Shown in pieces: positions 33,700 to 45,900 of a DNA stretch of 64,000 bases. A program made the position numbers and the translations under genes. The stretch is taken from contig NC_050735.1 of the NCBI RefSeq assembly GCF_014529535.1, positions 5,095,739 to 5,159,738 of the forward strand, read 5' to 3'. The notes below the pieces were generated by a model. It was not told the DNA's origin. It saw nothing but the letters and a program-made list of their open reading frames with translations, and searched no databases. Within the stretch, counting starts at the first letter, position 1. The number at the start of each line of letters is the position of its first letter. The stretch is from Bradysia coprophila. Lineage: Eukaryota > Arthropoda > Insecta > Diptera > Sciaridae.

Positions 33700-33965
33700 A
33701 CAAATGGTAGACCTAATGTGTCGTTGATCGAATGAAAGACTTTATCGATTGTTTGTATTAAGTAATTTTATGTTAAAAATATTAAAACCAAACATTTCTC
33801 TGAATAGAATTCTGACATTTTATGTCGATTGTGCAGATTGCAGAGGGAATCCGTTAAGTTTTTCATTTTCAGAAGTTGAGGGTTTTGGTTAGAAATTTTT
33901 GAAAAGTTGCGCGAAATGATTGAACAGCCAAGTAAAAATCAAATAAATCTTCGAAAGAAGATATG
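33700..33965. other. Upstream region of the STPR gene
   Basis: About 270 bp between the STPR start codon and the first MITE to its right. It should hold its promoter, but no TATA box or initiator could be assigned with confidence. Confidence 0.35.
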
Positions 33966-33971
33966 TATTAC

Positions 33972-34119
33972 CAACGCACTTCCAGCGTGAGTACTCTAAA
34001 TAAAGTACTGAAACTGGACAGTGTATCGAACAAATTTTGACAGTGTAAAAAAATTTGGAACAGAATAGTACTATGTTTGGCAGCTGTCATTATGGGCAAT
34101 TTTGCTTGCAGTGCATTGA
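33972..34119. mobile_element. MITE, family A copy 1
   Basis: Ends CAACGCACTTCCAGCGTG and TTTTGCTTGCAGTGCATTG are imperfect inverted repeats; the interior shares GTACTCTAAATAAAGTACTG, AGTACTATG and GCAGCTGTCATTA with the copy at 34240-34402. Confidence 0.75.
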
Positions 34120-34205
34120 TATGATGCAACTACGCAATACTATACAAGACGAATGCCATTTGGTTCTTTGGAGACTTAAGGCTAATTTTAGGCAACCAAA
34201 ATAGG

Positions 34206-34445
34206 TAGGTATGGTCGAATGTCAACCTTTGTATGTATCCAGCGCACTTCAAGCAAAAGTAGTACTCTAAAAAGGGTACTGAAACTTGACAGTGATCCAT
34301 ACAAAATTTTACACTGTAAAAAGAGTGGGGATAAAATTTCATACAAAATAGTACTCTATTTCGCAGCTGTCATTAATAGCACTTTTGCTTGAAGTGCGTT
34401 GATGTATCTCATGAGGGGTGAGTTTCTTTATATGAATTTATACTT
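34206..34445. mobile_element. Nested MITEs: family A inside a GGTATGGTCGA element
   Basis: Outer: GGTATGGTCGAATGTCAACC at 34208 and TCATGAGGGGTGAGTTTCTT after 34409 match the two halves of the uninterrupted element at 41742-41860. Inner: 34240-34402 begins CAGCGCACTTCAAGC and ends GCTTGAAGTGCGTTG, and is flanked by ATGTATC on both sides (34233-34239, 34403-34409), a 7-bp target duplication. So family A jumped into an older element. Confidence 0.78.
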
Positions 34446-34634
34446 TCATCCCTGCCTTCCAAGCTTTGTATTTGATCTACGACAGTTCACATTTGTGCTG
34501 TACAGTGCCGAACAATGCGAACAATTTAGTTTTATTGAAGGGTCTGCTGAGGTTTTTCACTTGCTTGGTAGCGACTGTCACGACAAGCCTTTCAATGAAA
34601 AATTTATTTTTGAATTTTATTCATCATTAGGACT

Positions 34635-35103
34635 TAAGTGCCCATTCCACTTAAAAAAAGTACGCCGTGAGAGAGCCGTTAGAGCGCCGTGAGAGAGCCG
34701 TTAGAGCGCCGTGAGAGAGCAAACTGTCAAAAAAACAAAGAAAAATTGAAAAAATTCAATTTTGTCTCTCACACGGAGTACTTTTTTTGGTAAAAGGAAA
34801 CTAAGCATTAAGTGCCCATTCCACTTAAAAAAAGTACTCCGTGAGAGAGCCGTTAGAGCGCCGTGAGAGAGCAAGCTGTCAAATAAACAAAGAAAAATTG
34901 AAAAAATTCAATTTTGTCTCTCACACGGAGTACTTTTTTTGGTAAGAGGAAACTAAGCATTAAGTGTCAATTCCACTAAACAAAAAGTACTCCGTGAGAG
35001 AGCCGTGAGAGAGCGAACTGTCAAATAAACAAGGGAGAAATTTTAAAAATTCAATTTTGTCTCTCACACGGAGTACTTTTTTGGTAAGAGGAAACTAAGC
35101 ATT
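34635..35103. repeat. Three tandem copies of a GGAGTAC hairpin MITE
   Basis: Units at 34635-34809, 34810-34961 and 34962-35103. Each has AGTG.C.ATTCCACT, AGTACTCCGTGAGAGAGC, CTGTCAAA, a short AT hairpin (AATTGAAAAAATTCAATT) and TCTCTCACACGGAGTACTTTT, then GGAAACTAAGCATTA. Within them, the 22-bp GAGAGAGCCGTTAGAGCGCC-type word occurs in excess twice, once and not at all from first to third copy. A reverse-complement single copy lies at 45938-46013. Confidence 0.85.
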
Positions 35104-35267
35104 ATAGGCTTCAGTTCGACTCAAATTTGGAATATCTACGATGAGGGATGGCTGAGCTAAGGCCAGTGCTAGGATGAAGCACGACGGAGTAAATCCAGGT
35201 ATTCATTTCTTCGATATCAAATAAGTGACCTAATTTTACTTCGCAAAATATAAGGCTATAGACTGTA

Positions 35268-36116
35268 GCCTATATACTGTTATGATCAGAGCGAGAAAAC
35301 CGAAGACTAGTTATTATAATTTGACTTGGGGTACTTGTCAAAGTATTTGCTTTTCTTTCAACGTGATACGTTGAGAGCGAGAGGACAGAAGACCAGTCTT
35401 TTTTTTAACTTGCCTTGGGGTACTTGTCAAAATATCTTCTTCTCTTTCAACATAACACTCTATAGATAATTCCGGTCCGTAGTCAAATCAAGTGCTGCTG
35501 ACTGTATTTACTCTGTCTTGTATTAAGCCAAAACAAAGATCATAAAACAAAATGTTTTTCGTGTAAGAGAACATGCATAAATACTGTCCTCATTTTTTGC
35601 AGATTTATAGACCATGGTCTGCACTTTTCCTATACCTAAGAACACTCATGTTCCACTTTCGACGTACCACTCTCTCTATTCAAAGAGGGCTTTATTGACG
35701 TTCCTAATGTAAAAGTTTCTCACAGTGACCTTATGCCCTTGCAATTCCATAGGTTATAAGTCGTATGGTATAAGTGCATTATTAATAATTGAATGTAGCC
35801 TAATTAGCCTAACAAACAAAACAAATAAACTCTGAAAATCGACGTCAAGGGCAAACAAAATTCATGAAAAATTAATTGATTGCCGTATCGTGTGTGTAAC
35901 TGTGGAACAGGTGGAAATGTATCGATATAGACTGTTATGATCAGAGCGAGAAAACCGAAGACTAGTTATTATAACTTGCCTTGGGGTACTTGTCAACGTA
36001 TTTGCTTCTCTTTCAACGTGGTACGTTGCGAGCGAGAGGACAAAAGACCAGTTTATTTTAACTTGCCTTGGGGTACTTGTCAAAATATCTTCTTCTCTTT
36101 CATCATAACACTCTAT
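35268..36116. repeat. Direct repeat pair of about 195 bp, each an internal dimer
   Basis: Copies at about 35268-35464 and 35928-36116 share ACTGTTATGATCAGAGCGAG, AACCGAAGACTAGTTATTAT, CTTGGGGTACTTGTCAA and CTCTTTCA.CATAACACTCTA. Each copy itself contains two related units of about 90 bp, both with CCTTGGGGTACTTGTCAA. They lie 0.9-1.7 kb upstream of the taperin-like gene's first visible exon. The intervening 460 bp shows nothing recognisable. Confidence 0.8.
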
Positions 36117-36976
36117 AAAACCCATTTCTCGGTAACGATTCAAAAATCTGTATATAATTCGATGCGGCATACCATCTCACGGATGAAAGTGGAAGTAATA
36201 GATGTAACGTCAAGCTAATGTCAGACTCGTGTATAAACAATTTTTTTGAATTCAATTTATTGAAGAGGACTCCATCAGTTTGTCTGGTATTAGAATGTCG
36301 AAGTAGAGGTTTTTTTTCTCGATATTCAGTGTGATTATTTATCGTAAAAGTTGTGTTTTAATCAATGTTATCTAATTGTTAAAACGTTGATTTGCTGATC
36401 TGACAAGGTATCCAATTTGTTTGAATTGAATGTTTAAATCGATTAATTTAATAAAACGTGTGATGTGTGCACCACCTTTTGTTCGAAGAGAAGAGGAGAA
36501 AAAAAAGTCGAATCAATAAAAAATGTGCAACAATCAAAAGACCGCTACCGCTATTATAGCCATCAATAAAAATTTGTTTGTTTGAAAAAATTCATTTGTT
36601 TGTTTGTAACACATAGCTTTTTCTAATTCGATACCTACTTTACAAAATTGATATTTGGTGATGACTGTAAGCGAACGGCTTGTTTTTCGATCGATTCCAT
36701 TGATTAAAAATTAATTGTTCCAAAACGAAAAAAAATATTCGGTTCGATGTTTTGGTTGAGGAATCGAAAATAAAAGTTACAATTTTTTTATCTTATCAGT
36801 AAAATATGTAGCGTTTCCAACCAACACAAAAAATAATAATAAATTGTGTGTGTGTGCCTGTCGGTCGATTTTATATTAATATTTCAATTTACAATTTTCT
36901 TTATTTCCTCGATTTATCAGCAACGTAACGCCGAAAGAAAAACACAGAAAAATAATTCGTATTTCGATTGAACGCA
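36117..36976. other. 5' region of the taperin-like gene
   Basis: AT-rich. TTTATCAG|CAACG at about 36913-36920 is a plausible splice acceptor 56 nt before the start codon, suggesting a non-coding first exon further upstream. No promoter was identified. Confidence 0.4.
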
Positions 36977-39900
36977 ATGGCGACATTTGATGAATCTGAG
37001 AATATTGTCGATTCGACCAGGATTCCATTGTGGCAAAAGGAATTGATTGAACGACGAAAGCATGTGTCCAAAGTGATTGCGAATAATCCGACGGATGATC
37101 CGCCAAGGAATTCGATGGAAGGTAAGAATGACACAGATTTTTTGTTCGAAATAAAATTCAATTCAAACCCATATTCAAAACAATGCAAATACCAACTGTA
37201 AAAACTGTTTGGTCGATGCTATCAAAGGTTTCAATCTCGATATACATGGTATACTCATTCATTCGGATATGGACAACAAAAAATTTATTTATTTTTTTGT
37301 CTGTTTTATTGTTCTGTGTTACATTTACGCAACCAGTGTATAGTGTGTACTATATTAAAATCGGCCTAAACTCAATGTAACCTCTCTCCAACACCGGATG
37401 TTCAAATTATTTTGTTTGCCAGTGTTGAATACTGTACCATATGGACACTTTAGCTTGTTGGTTAATGAAATCTTTATATGAGTCAGAATTTATCGTAATT
37501 CGTTCAACCATATCAAATGAATGCTAACGTTTCGCGCTGCCTGTACTATATATGCATGCAAAAGGGATATTGTAGGTTTTGATGTTGGTATATGTGATTC
37601 TTGGAAATTGCCGAAATTAGTTTTCGCTAGTTCGTTTAGTGCAAACCAAACATTGACAAAAAAAGATGCAAGGGCTCAGTGTGATTAAATGTCGTAAATG
37701 GTAAAATTTTCTAATTAATTCTGTGTAAATTTCCATTTTTATTAGTGAACCAGTGGACCAATTACAATGACTTACTTATTGAAAACACCATAGTCTGCTC
37801 GTCAAATCTTCACTTGATAATTCTCTGACTCTATCATCGGTTTCGTTCAGCAAAAGACGAACCCGTTACGATGCAAGCATAACAATATGCAATCACATCA
37901 TCTACGAATTTTCCTTTTTCTGTTTTTTTTTGTTCTTTTACCGAAATTGTCTAAATATAAATTCATCGTTCATGCAATCCTTAGGGGAACTGGCTCGAAA
38001 ATTTTGTTTATGGCACTATGGAGACATTTTAGACACATTTCGAAGGGAAAAACGTTTTTCTATTATAGCGTCGGTTGAAGAATTTAAGTCTACTTCTTCG
38101 TACAATAAATGCAATGAGTTCTTCAAACTACGTCATTACTTCACTCTTGTTTTGGAATTTCCTATTTTCTTCCAGAGGTGAACACAACTTTTTTCGGATG
38201 ATCTCTCAGATTAACCGTTTTTCTCCACGAAGCAAAAACATCAAATTGTTACACTATTTTGCGTAACAAGAACAATGGTGACAGTTCGGGATAGAGCCAT
38301 GTCAGAACCAGAGTGGAAGAAATAGACATTTTGTCCACCGAACTGTCATCAAAAATTTCAACAAAGTGCAAATTTCTCATGGCCCTTTGAGTGGAGAAAA
38401 TAGGGTAGAAACACCACAAAATCAAACAATCTTTAGCGATCAAAACTACAAGTCATGAGTTGCTTGTGATGATAATTATTTCCGAAATACAAAAGCCCTA
38501 AATCCCGAAGAAAACATAGCTAACGCCGACCCGTACGAAACACCTATTCGTATCAAAAGCCTTTAATGTGAAACTCTTCATTTCTCTTACTTCATTTTCT
38601 TCTCTGCTGAAAAACTATTCTCCCTTTAAAATCACTTACATTATCCACTCTTTGCCTTGTTATCATATACAACTAAATTGCCGGAGGCAATATAGACAGC
38701 CCCGTACGAAGACAAATTTCATAAATTCCTATTTAAACAGCTATATACCGCTATATTTACCTATATTTCACTGTAAATAAACATTTCACAGAGGAATATG
38801 CTATTATATAGCTCTATATGCCTGTATATAGCTCAATATAGCTGTATATAGGTATATATAGATGTCCGTATATGGAATCCCTGAAACCCCACACACATAA
38901 CAAATTATTTCCATGTTAACAGAAACTCTCTAAGTATCATTTTTCCCAAGATATTTCTATTTTACTAAAATCCAATATGGCCGCCGGCAGCCATTTTGTT
39001 AGGAGACCGGAAATAGTACCGACGCTTTACATTCGTTAATACCTTTCAAACAAAAAAAAATTCATGAAATTCGGTCAAAATTTACTCGAGATATTGTCAA
39101 AATACACCACGTTCACTGTACTTCCGAGTAGCCAGATAAGAGCTCACTCCAAGAGACCTAGCTCACGCTCCGGAGAACATAATTTCATAATTTTTTTTTC
39201 CCTGATTGGTACGGTCAATACCTATCTAATAAAGCTAAAACAGACGAAATATGTTCAAATGTGGCCGACCTACAAGCAAAAACTGCTTGCCGCCCTGTGC
39301 CTGTTCCACACCAAGGGGTCTAACTCACGAGTCGGTCATCCGATTTCCATAAACTTTTTTTTTGTCGATCGGTATTGTAAATACCTTTTATTTGACGTAT
39401 CACTTACAACGTTTAACTTAACGTTTAAATGTCCGGAGATATCTTCGAAAAACCGTAAAGCACTTATTGGGCCACAGCTCGGGAGGGGTCGATCCAAAAT
39501 CACTCATCTTCGAACTTAGCCTGTCTTTTGACATTACCAAACGGGAAAAAAAAAAGAATTTTCAAAATCGGATGCGTTTTACTCAAGTTATCGTGCAGAC
39601 AGACAGACGGACAGACGGACATTTTTTTTCGCGGATTTGGCATCTCTAGACAACCACAATAGGTTTCCCCTTACTCAGGGAGTCCAATTCGACGTGTTAC
39701 AAACGTATGCGTAAACCTATAAGACCCCAGTACTTCGTACGGGTCTAAAAAGGAATTCTCCATAACCACACAAAGTCCAAGATATTGCGATGCTGTTCCG
39801 ACTCAAACAAACAATCTCTAATTGTTCAGTGCCTCCAACGCTTCTTATTGGAATAAATTAATCAACAGTTAATTTACGGTTACATCAGCAAACAAAACAA

Positions 39901-42900
39901 TTTTACTGTCATCACAAAATTTGCATTGCATTAGTTTTACCCGTCATGGATAAACATCATTGACGCTCTATTGATATAATTGCTGAAGAAGCTAAAGTAA
40001 ATCAGTAGAGAAGCCTTATCAACTTCAATTGTGTGTACAATAATTTCGTCTTTTTATACATTCAATTCGATTCAATTTATTTAGCCGAACATATCTGCAG
40101 CAGCTCTGATGATATGTATATGGTGTAATTGTTCTCTCACAGATATGTTATATTATACATACAACATTAGTATGATATCTCTATACGGCGAAGTGCAGTT
40201 ATATTGAATGAATTTCTATGATGATTTGTGTAAATGAAACTCTTTTACATTACACACCATTACGCTAGTCAGTGATTTCATTCAGTTGAAAAAATTACTA
40301 AATATTTTTTAATCGCACTTAAAGTCTGTAGTTTTCGTTGCAAATTGGTCTTATCTAAATGGGTCCCGATAACGATACCGTTTTTTTTTGTATTATTATG
40401 ATTTTCCATTTTTTGTTTTCGTCTTTCATTGAGCCTGTCGGAATTTCTTTTTTTTTTATTTGATGAGTGATAAGACTGCAACATTTAGCAATTTCCATTT
40501 GATATTGGACCAAAGGAAACTTTTCCAGATGTTATTTTAATCAGTCCGATTAAACAACTTTCGTCAGAGATGCGAGATTTATTTCTTGCTAACACGACAG
40601 AGTAAAGTTTTAATTTGCTAATCATTCATCAACGTCATCAGCTCAGCACAGATTATGTATGGTTGCTGATATAAAATCAGTTGCTTATCTAAGCAGGGAG
40701 GACGTCTAAGTCATTAGGTCTATCAAAGCGTTTATTAATTAAAAGTCGTTCATAGCGGCGACTGTTGGTTCGGCTGTTTACAATGAGTAATTTTGCGAAC
40801 CACTTCTTTGAATTGAATGGAAATGGTACAGTAAGATTCAATGTAAAGGTTACAATTTATCGTTTCAGCTTCAGCTACTTGTTTGATCTGTTTCCATACG
40901 TCTGTGCGTGATTTTCATTCCACTGTATGTAATTAGAGAGAAAATCGTTCACACAGAGATGTGTACAGACACGTCACAACGACCAACTGAATCGAAAGCA
41001 TTAAAGTGTAACCTCTCGTAGCTTTAATCTCGTTTTTCTTATCGATGTTATATTCAATAAGCTGTTGCTTTGAACTCCTGGATTAAAAGTTCGGATGAGT
41101 AATCTACATACATTCCGGTTAGTTCAAATGTGTTGATGTTTCACTTGAGTTTTTTGTAGAAAAAACTCTGTTCTCTTGAGTACTCGTATTTTGATATTAG
41201 AAGATATCCGTTTTCGTATCCACTAGCAACTCACATTTAGAAAGAATTTACTCTGATGCAGTCGACGTCAGTGAAATTTGAGCATAAATTTGTTTCAGCT
41301 GTTCCACTCATATGCAAACAAAAGTGCCTATACGTCTATATGAGGGTGAAATACATACATGCAGGCCCAAGGTAAAACCGTATAAAGGCGTAATGCGAGT
41401 GACATACACACCATATATAGATGTCTTCAGTTGGCAAAACTAATAATAGTAAATACCTAGTTCACTCTGACCATTTTTTGTGCTAACTAATTGTAGCTAA
41501 CTTCACACAAGTGGAGTATTTTTTAAATTCCTGAGAAATGAACATCCAATGATGATTTTACTTTGCTTAACTTCAAATACAAACGTTTCCTGGTTACTTC
41601 AAATAGGTCAATCAACTTTTGAGTCCGAATTTTCAGTTTATTCGTTTTTTTAATTTGCCAAAATAATGCCAAAATTACCCCGTTTCGCGAAGTTTGCTGT
41701 GTTTAGTTAGCACATACAATGCAATGAACGTCAACACAAGGTATGGTCGAATGTCAACCTTTGTGTGGAGCGGAGGACATAGTGATTTCATATAAACAAA
41801 TTCACCTCTCATGATAGGTGAGTTTGTTTATATGAAATCGCTATGTCCTCCGGTTTGTATGAACAGACCTGGTTTGTATGCCTGGTTTATACTTCGATTG
41901 ATAAAATTGTGGTATGCGATCGGTCAAAATTTTGAGCTATTAAAATTGCCATACGATTTCACAGTTTATCTGTCAAAGAATTGTGGTGAATGTTGAATGT
42001 ATAAAATATTGGCTATAGTGTGTGTGCGCGTTTGATTGTGACGTGACACGGACATAAGAGTAGTTTTGTTTGTACGAGTGGACCAGCTGAAAAACAGCTG
42101 AAGCAAATGTCTAAATTTCACTGACGATTACTGTAAAACAATTAGAAGACAGTTAAGAAATATTGCAGCACATTGTTCATACGAAAAAGCCGAAGAAGTC
42201 ATACCTCCAACCTCCTTAAGTCCTCCGTTAAAATCATAATTTAACGCATTGTAAAGAGTCTATGTAATGATTTCTTTCCGAGAACCAGCGAAAGCTACAT
42301 TTCTTGGAATCAAAACTTTTTTTCCAAAAAAGTTTCTCGGGAACATGATTTGCCGGTCCACGCTAACTGAGAAACTAAGACAACAGAATACTGACCAATA
42401 TCTTTTGCATCGTAATGTTTTCCCAACTTCCAAAAAATCTTTCTTGAGTAACTCACTACTGGAGATAAATGCTTTCTGTCATCAATACACTGCATAAAAA
42501 AAATACTTACCAACCACTTGTAAACGCCAACGCTAGGGGATTTCGATTCGTTGCAATAAATGGTGAAAATTGTAGACCGGTTCTATTTTATTGCATCAAA
42601 AAAGTAATCAAACGACCCCAAGGTTTAAAGTCTGAGTATAGTTGTTTTAATGTGCTATGCACATACGCTCCATTATCGTCGTATTAAATTGGCATAAATA
42701 GATTGCCACTGTTGTTATACTATACATCCATACATGTAAATAATATCGCAAGATCAACGCACAACAATAATAACTAACTTCCCAAGTGAATTTGCATAAG
42801 TAAAAAAGAAAAATTCTCAAAGCTAAAAGTACAACCAAAGCCGATGTAACTGAATATTTACCTTAATTAATCTCTATTTTTTCTCATAGTGAAATCATTC

Positions 42901-45900
42901 TTCTTCATTCTCTTCCATTGCATACAGATACTCCCGAAACAAATACATCCATCAATAATGGAGTGATGACCAATACAACAGCTGTTGTTGCGAGCAACGA
43001 AACTGATACCATTGAAGAAGGCACATATACAACGGGCACTACAACAGGTCATTCGCATTCTGAGCAACTTGCACAACATCAAACATCATCATCATCGTCG
43101 ACAACACCATCACCACAAGCAACCAATACATCGGCGAAAGCAACGTTCACAGCCGAACCAAGTTCAGTGCAGGAAATTAACATTCAGTCGCATTCCAGAC
43201 ATGGAAATGAACGTTTCGCGTCGGATAGCAACAGTGAATATACGTCAACGGCTTTGAACGGTTTAGGGAAAAAATGCACCTACAGTAAAAACAGTAATAT
43301 AGTGAACAAATCGAATATATCGGTTAACAAATATACGAAATTTAGTGAACGGATTCAGTTAAAATCACCGGCAACAATGGTGGCAATGCCCGAACTGTTA
43401 AGTGAAAATAATAATTTGGATGATACGTCCGAAGAGTTACAATATGGACCGGGTATTGTGTCGAAATTACGTTGCCGTTATTTGAGTTTGGCATTGCGTC
43501 AATCATCCAGCAAACAACGGCCATCATTGGATAATTTACGGCGTGCAACAAGTCTAAACAATTTGATCGATGAGGAAGACGAACAACATGTGTCTACAAA
43601 CGGACAAACATGGAACCACCAGGAACGAATTAATTTATCGAAAGAGAAGGCTCGAACACCCGACGAATACATTCCGTCATTTCATTGTGAGCACAATGAG
43701 CAAAACGGAGATCGTTGCAGACCCAGCCAACGGGGGAATGATTCATCGAAACTCGTTCGAGCTCGTTCCGTCGAGGCATTGATGCGTTACGATCAAAGTG
43801 CATGGCAACGTGATATAAACAAAGATTCCATTGATCAAACGGCGACGATGGTTGTGTTAGAGGAGATAGCCAACGAAAATTACAAGGTCAATAGCGGTAT
43901 CGACGTCGTTACAATTGAAGATAAAATAATTCAAGCTCGGGAGCGTGGCGAACACAAACCGAAAAGACTGACTTCCTTTATGGATGAGACTGAAAGACCG
44001 CCTCCGGACTTGGTGAAGCATACGCTCCGGATTTTCGAAGCATCAGCCAATCGACGTCCACGCATTGGTACGAAAGGAAATGGAGGCGTTGCTGCTAAAG
44101 TGGCCAGTTATAAAACCATTATAATGCAAGAGAAGCCACAGATTGTATTCCCGAAACCGCCATTAAGTCCCAAGAAACCAGTCATTAAACCCAGAACTTC
44201 TAGTCCAAAACAAGTTTTAAACGGAAGCCGTTACACAAATGGAAATGGAGCTGACCCGAACAAAATACCAACAATCGACATAAATGTCGCCAAATCAAAC
44301 TTTGAAAATCCAATAATCCTGTCGCCGAACAGTAATGGATCGAAGAAAATTACGGATACTTCCAGATCTCCATCACCACTTGCTGTACGTGTCGACATGG
44401 CCTACCGAACAAATAAATTTGACTCACCTTTGTCACCAGTACAAACATCTCGAGAGAAAACTAACGGACAATCGTCATACACTTCTTCACCACTATCACC
44501 TGTATCGGCTGCTCCACGACCAATGCCTCGTCAAGAGCTTCTACGTCCGGCCGCCGATATCAATGCTCAAAACAACATCGCAACCGATTCACCTTTGACA
44601 GCGCTGGGCAAGAAGCTCGAAACATTAGCCATTGAATCACCGAAAAACGGAATTTCCAAATTGAATTTGAGTGACATCGAAAGCGATGAAACCGATTCAA
44701 ATTACAACGATACGGCTGACGATTCCGACGTTGATAAACCATCGAAACGTATTTCGAAAACAGCTCTGGCCAACATATCCAAAGCTGGTGTGACCACTGA
44801 ATTCAATTTCTCTGCACAGTCATCAAAGTCTTACCTTCCGGCGGGACCGTTAAACCCGTTAAACGGAAACTGTTCGACGCCGATAAAAACCAACTCTTGT
44901 GATACAACCGAACAAAATGTACGCCAAATCGGCATCATTCGACCGCAAGTGAAAACTAGTGTCCAATCTGTAACCGCAACCATTCCACCACCCAAAGTGA
45001 TTAACAAAAAAGACAATCAATCCGTTGTGATAAATGACTCGGTCGGCGTTGAAGAAAAACCGAATCGCGATAAATTACTGATCACCAATCTAACGTCGCC
45101 GGCTAATATACTGCTAACAACGCGTGAAATCGAACAAAATTTGATAAACAAAGAGAAAAGTGACGAGATCAAGTGGGCTACCAAGAACAATTCGGTGCCG
45201 ATAGCAAAGCCATGGCAGAAACAAGAACAAAACAACACAATGGTGTTTAACTTCAGTAATAAGAAAGATGTACCGGATTACATTGAAAAATTCGAGAACG
45301 ACGGTTTGGTTGTGCGAAGGAAAAGAGACTGGACAAAGGTGAGTGATTTTGTTTTATGCTTTACATTTTCATTCTTAGTTGAGGTTTTTTTTTCTTGGTC
45401 TGCGAGACTTTAACGCTATTTGAACAAGAGTCGGTGTTTTTTAGAATCTTTTTTTATTCAACCTACTTGTCACCTCTACAACAACGGAAGTTGTTTTCGT
45501 GTTCATTCACATAATCAAAGTCTTAAAACTATTTCCATAATCCACACAAGAAACAACATTTTTTCAAAATATTCTAAGACCCGTACCGTATCAGTTGGGC
45601 CACAGTTTAATGGAATTCATTTTCTTAAGTCTAACAAAGTAGTGAACTTTAACCACTACTCGAATTATCCAAAGCCATAAAATATATTTCGAGATCTGGT
45701 ACCGTTGGCTAGTTGTAGCGGACGTAGTCCTTCGGTTGTCGACAATACAATCGTCTTATTGAGCTATAGAAAGATTGTGTGTGTTCAGTTCAATCCTATT
45801 CATCTCGTTGAAAGAACTAGTTTCCCTACAGAGAGAAGTAATAGATCAAAACAGAGTAGTAAATCCTCACAGTGTACCATGCAATTTCACATTTTTACAC

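Larger units (their letters stand above)
37122..42927 (+). other. Intron 1 of the taperin-like gene
   Basis: 5.8 kb. It contains an iterated CTATATA-type tract (38690-38880), a repeat with a GACGGACA tail (39000-39740) and a hairpin MITE (41742-41860). The remainder (37200-38640, 39780-41700, 41900-42900) has no recognised feature. Confidence 0.6.

Noticed and set aside
39064..39519. 151-codon open frame in the taperin-like intron
   Set aside because: Composed of repeated non-coding modules (CGAGTCGGTCATCCG-type) that recur elsewhere. Low-complexity translation, no family pattern.
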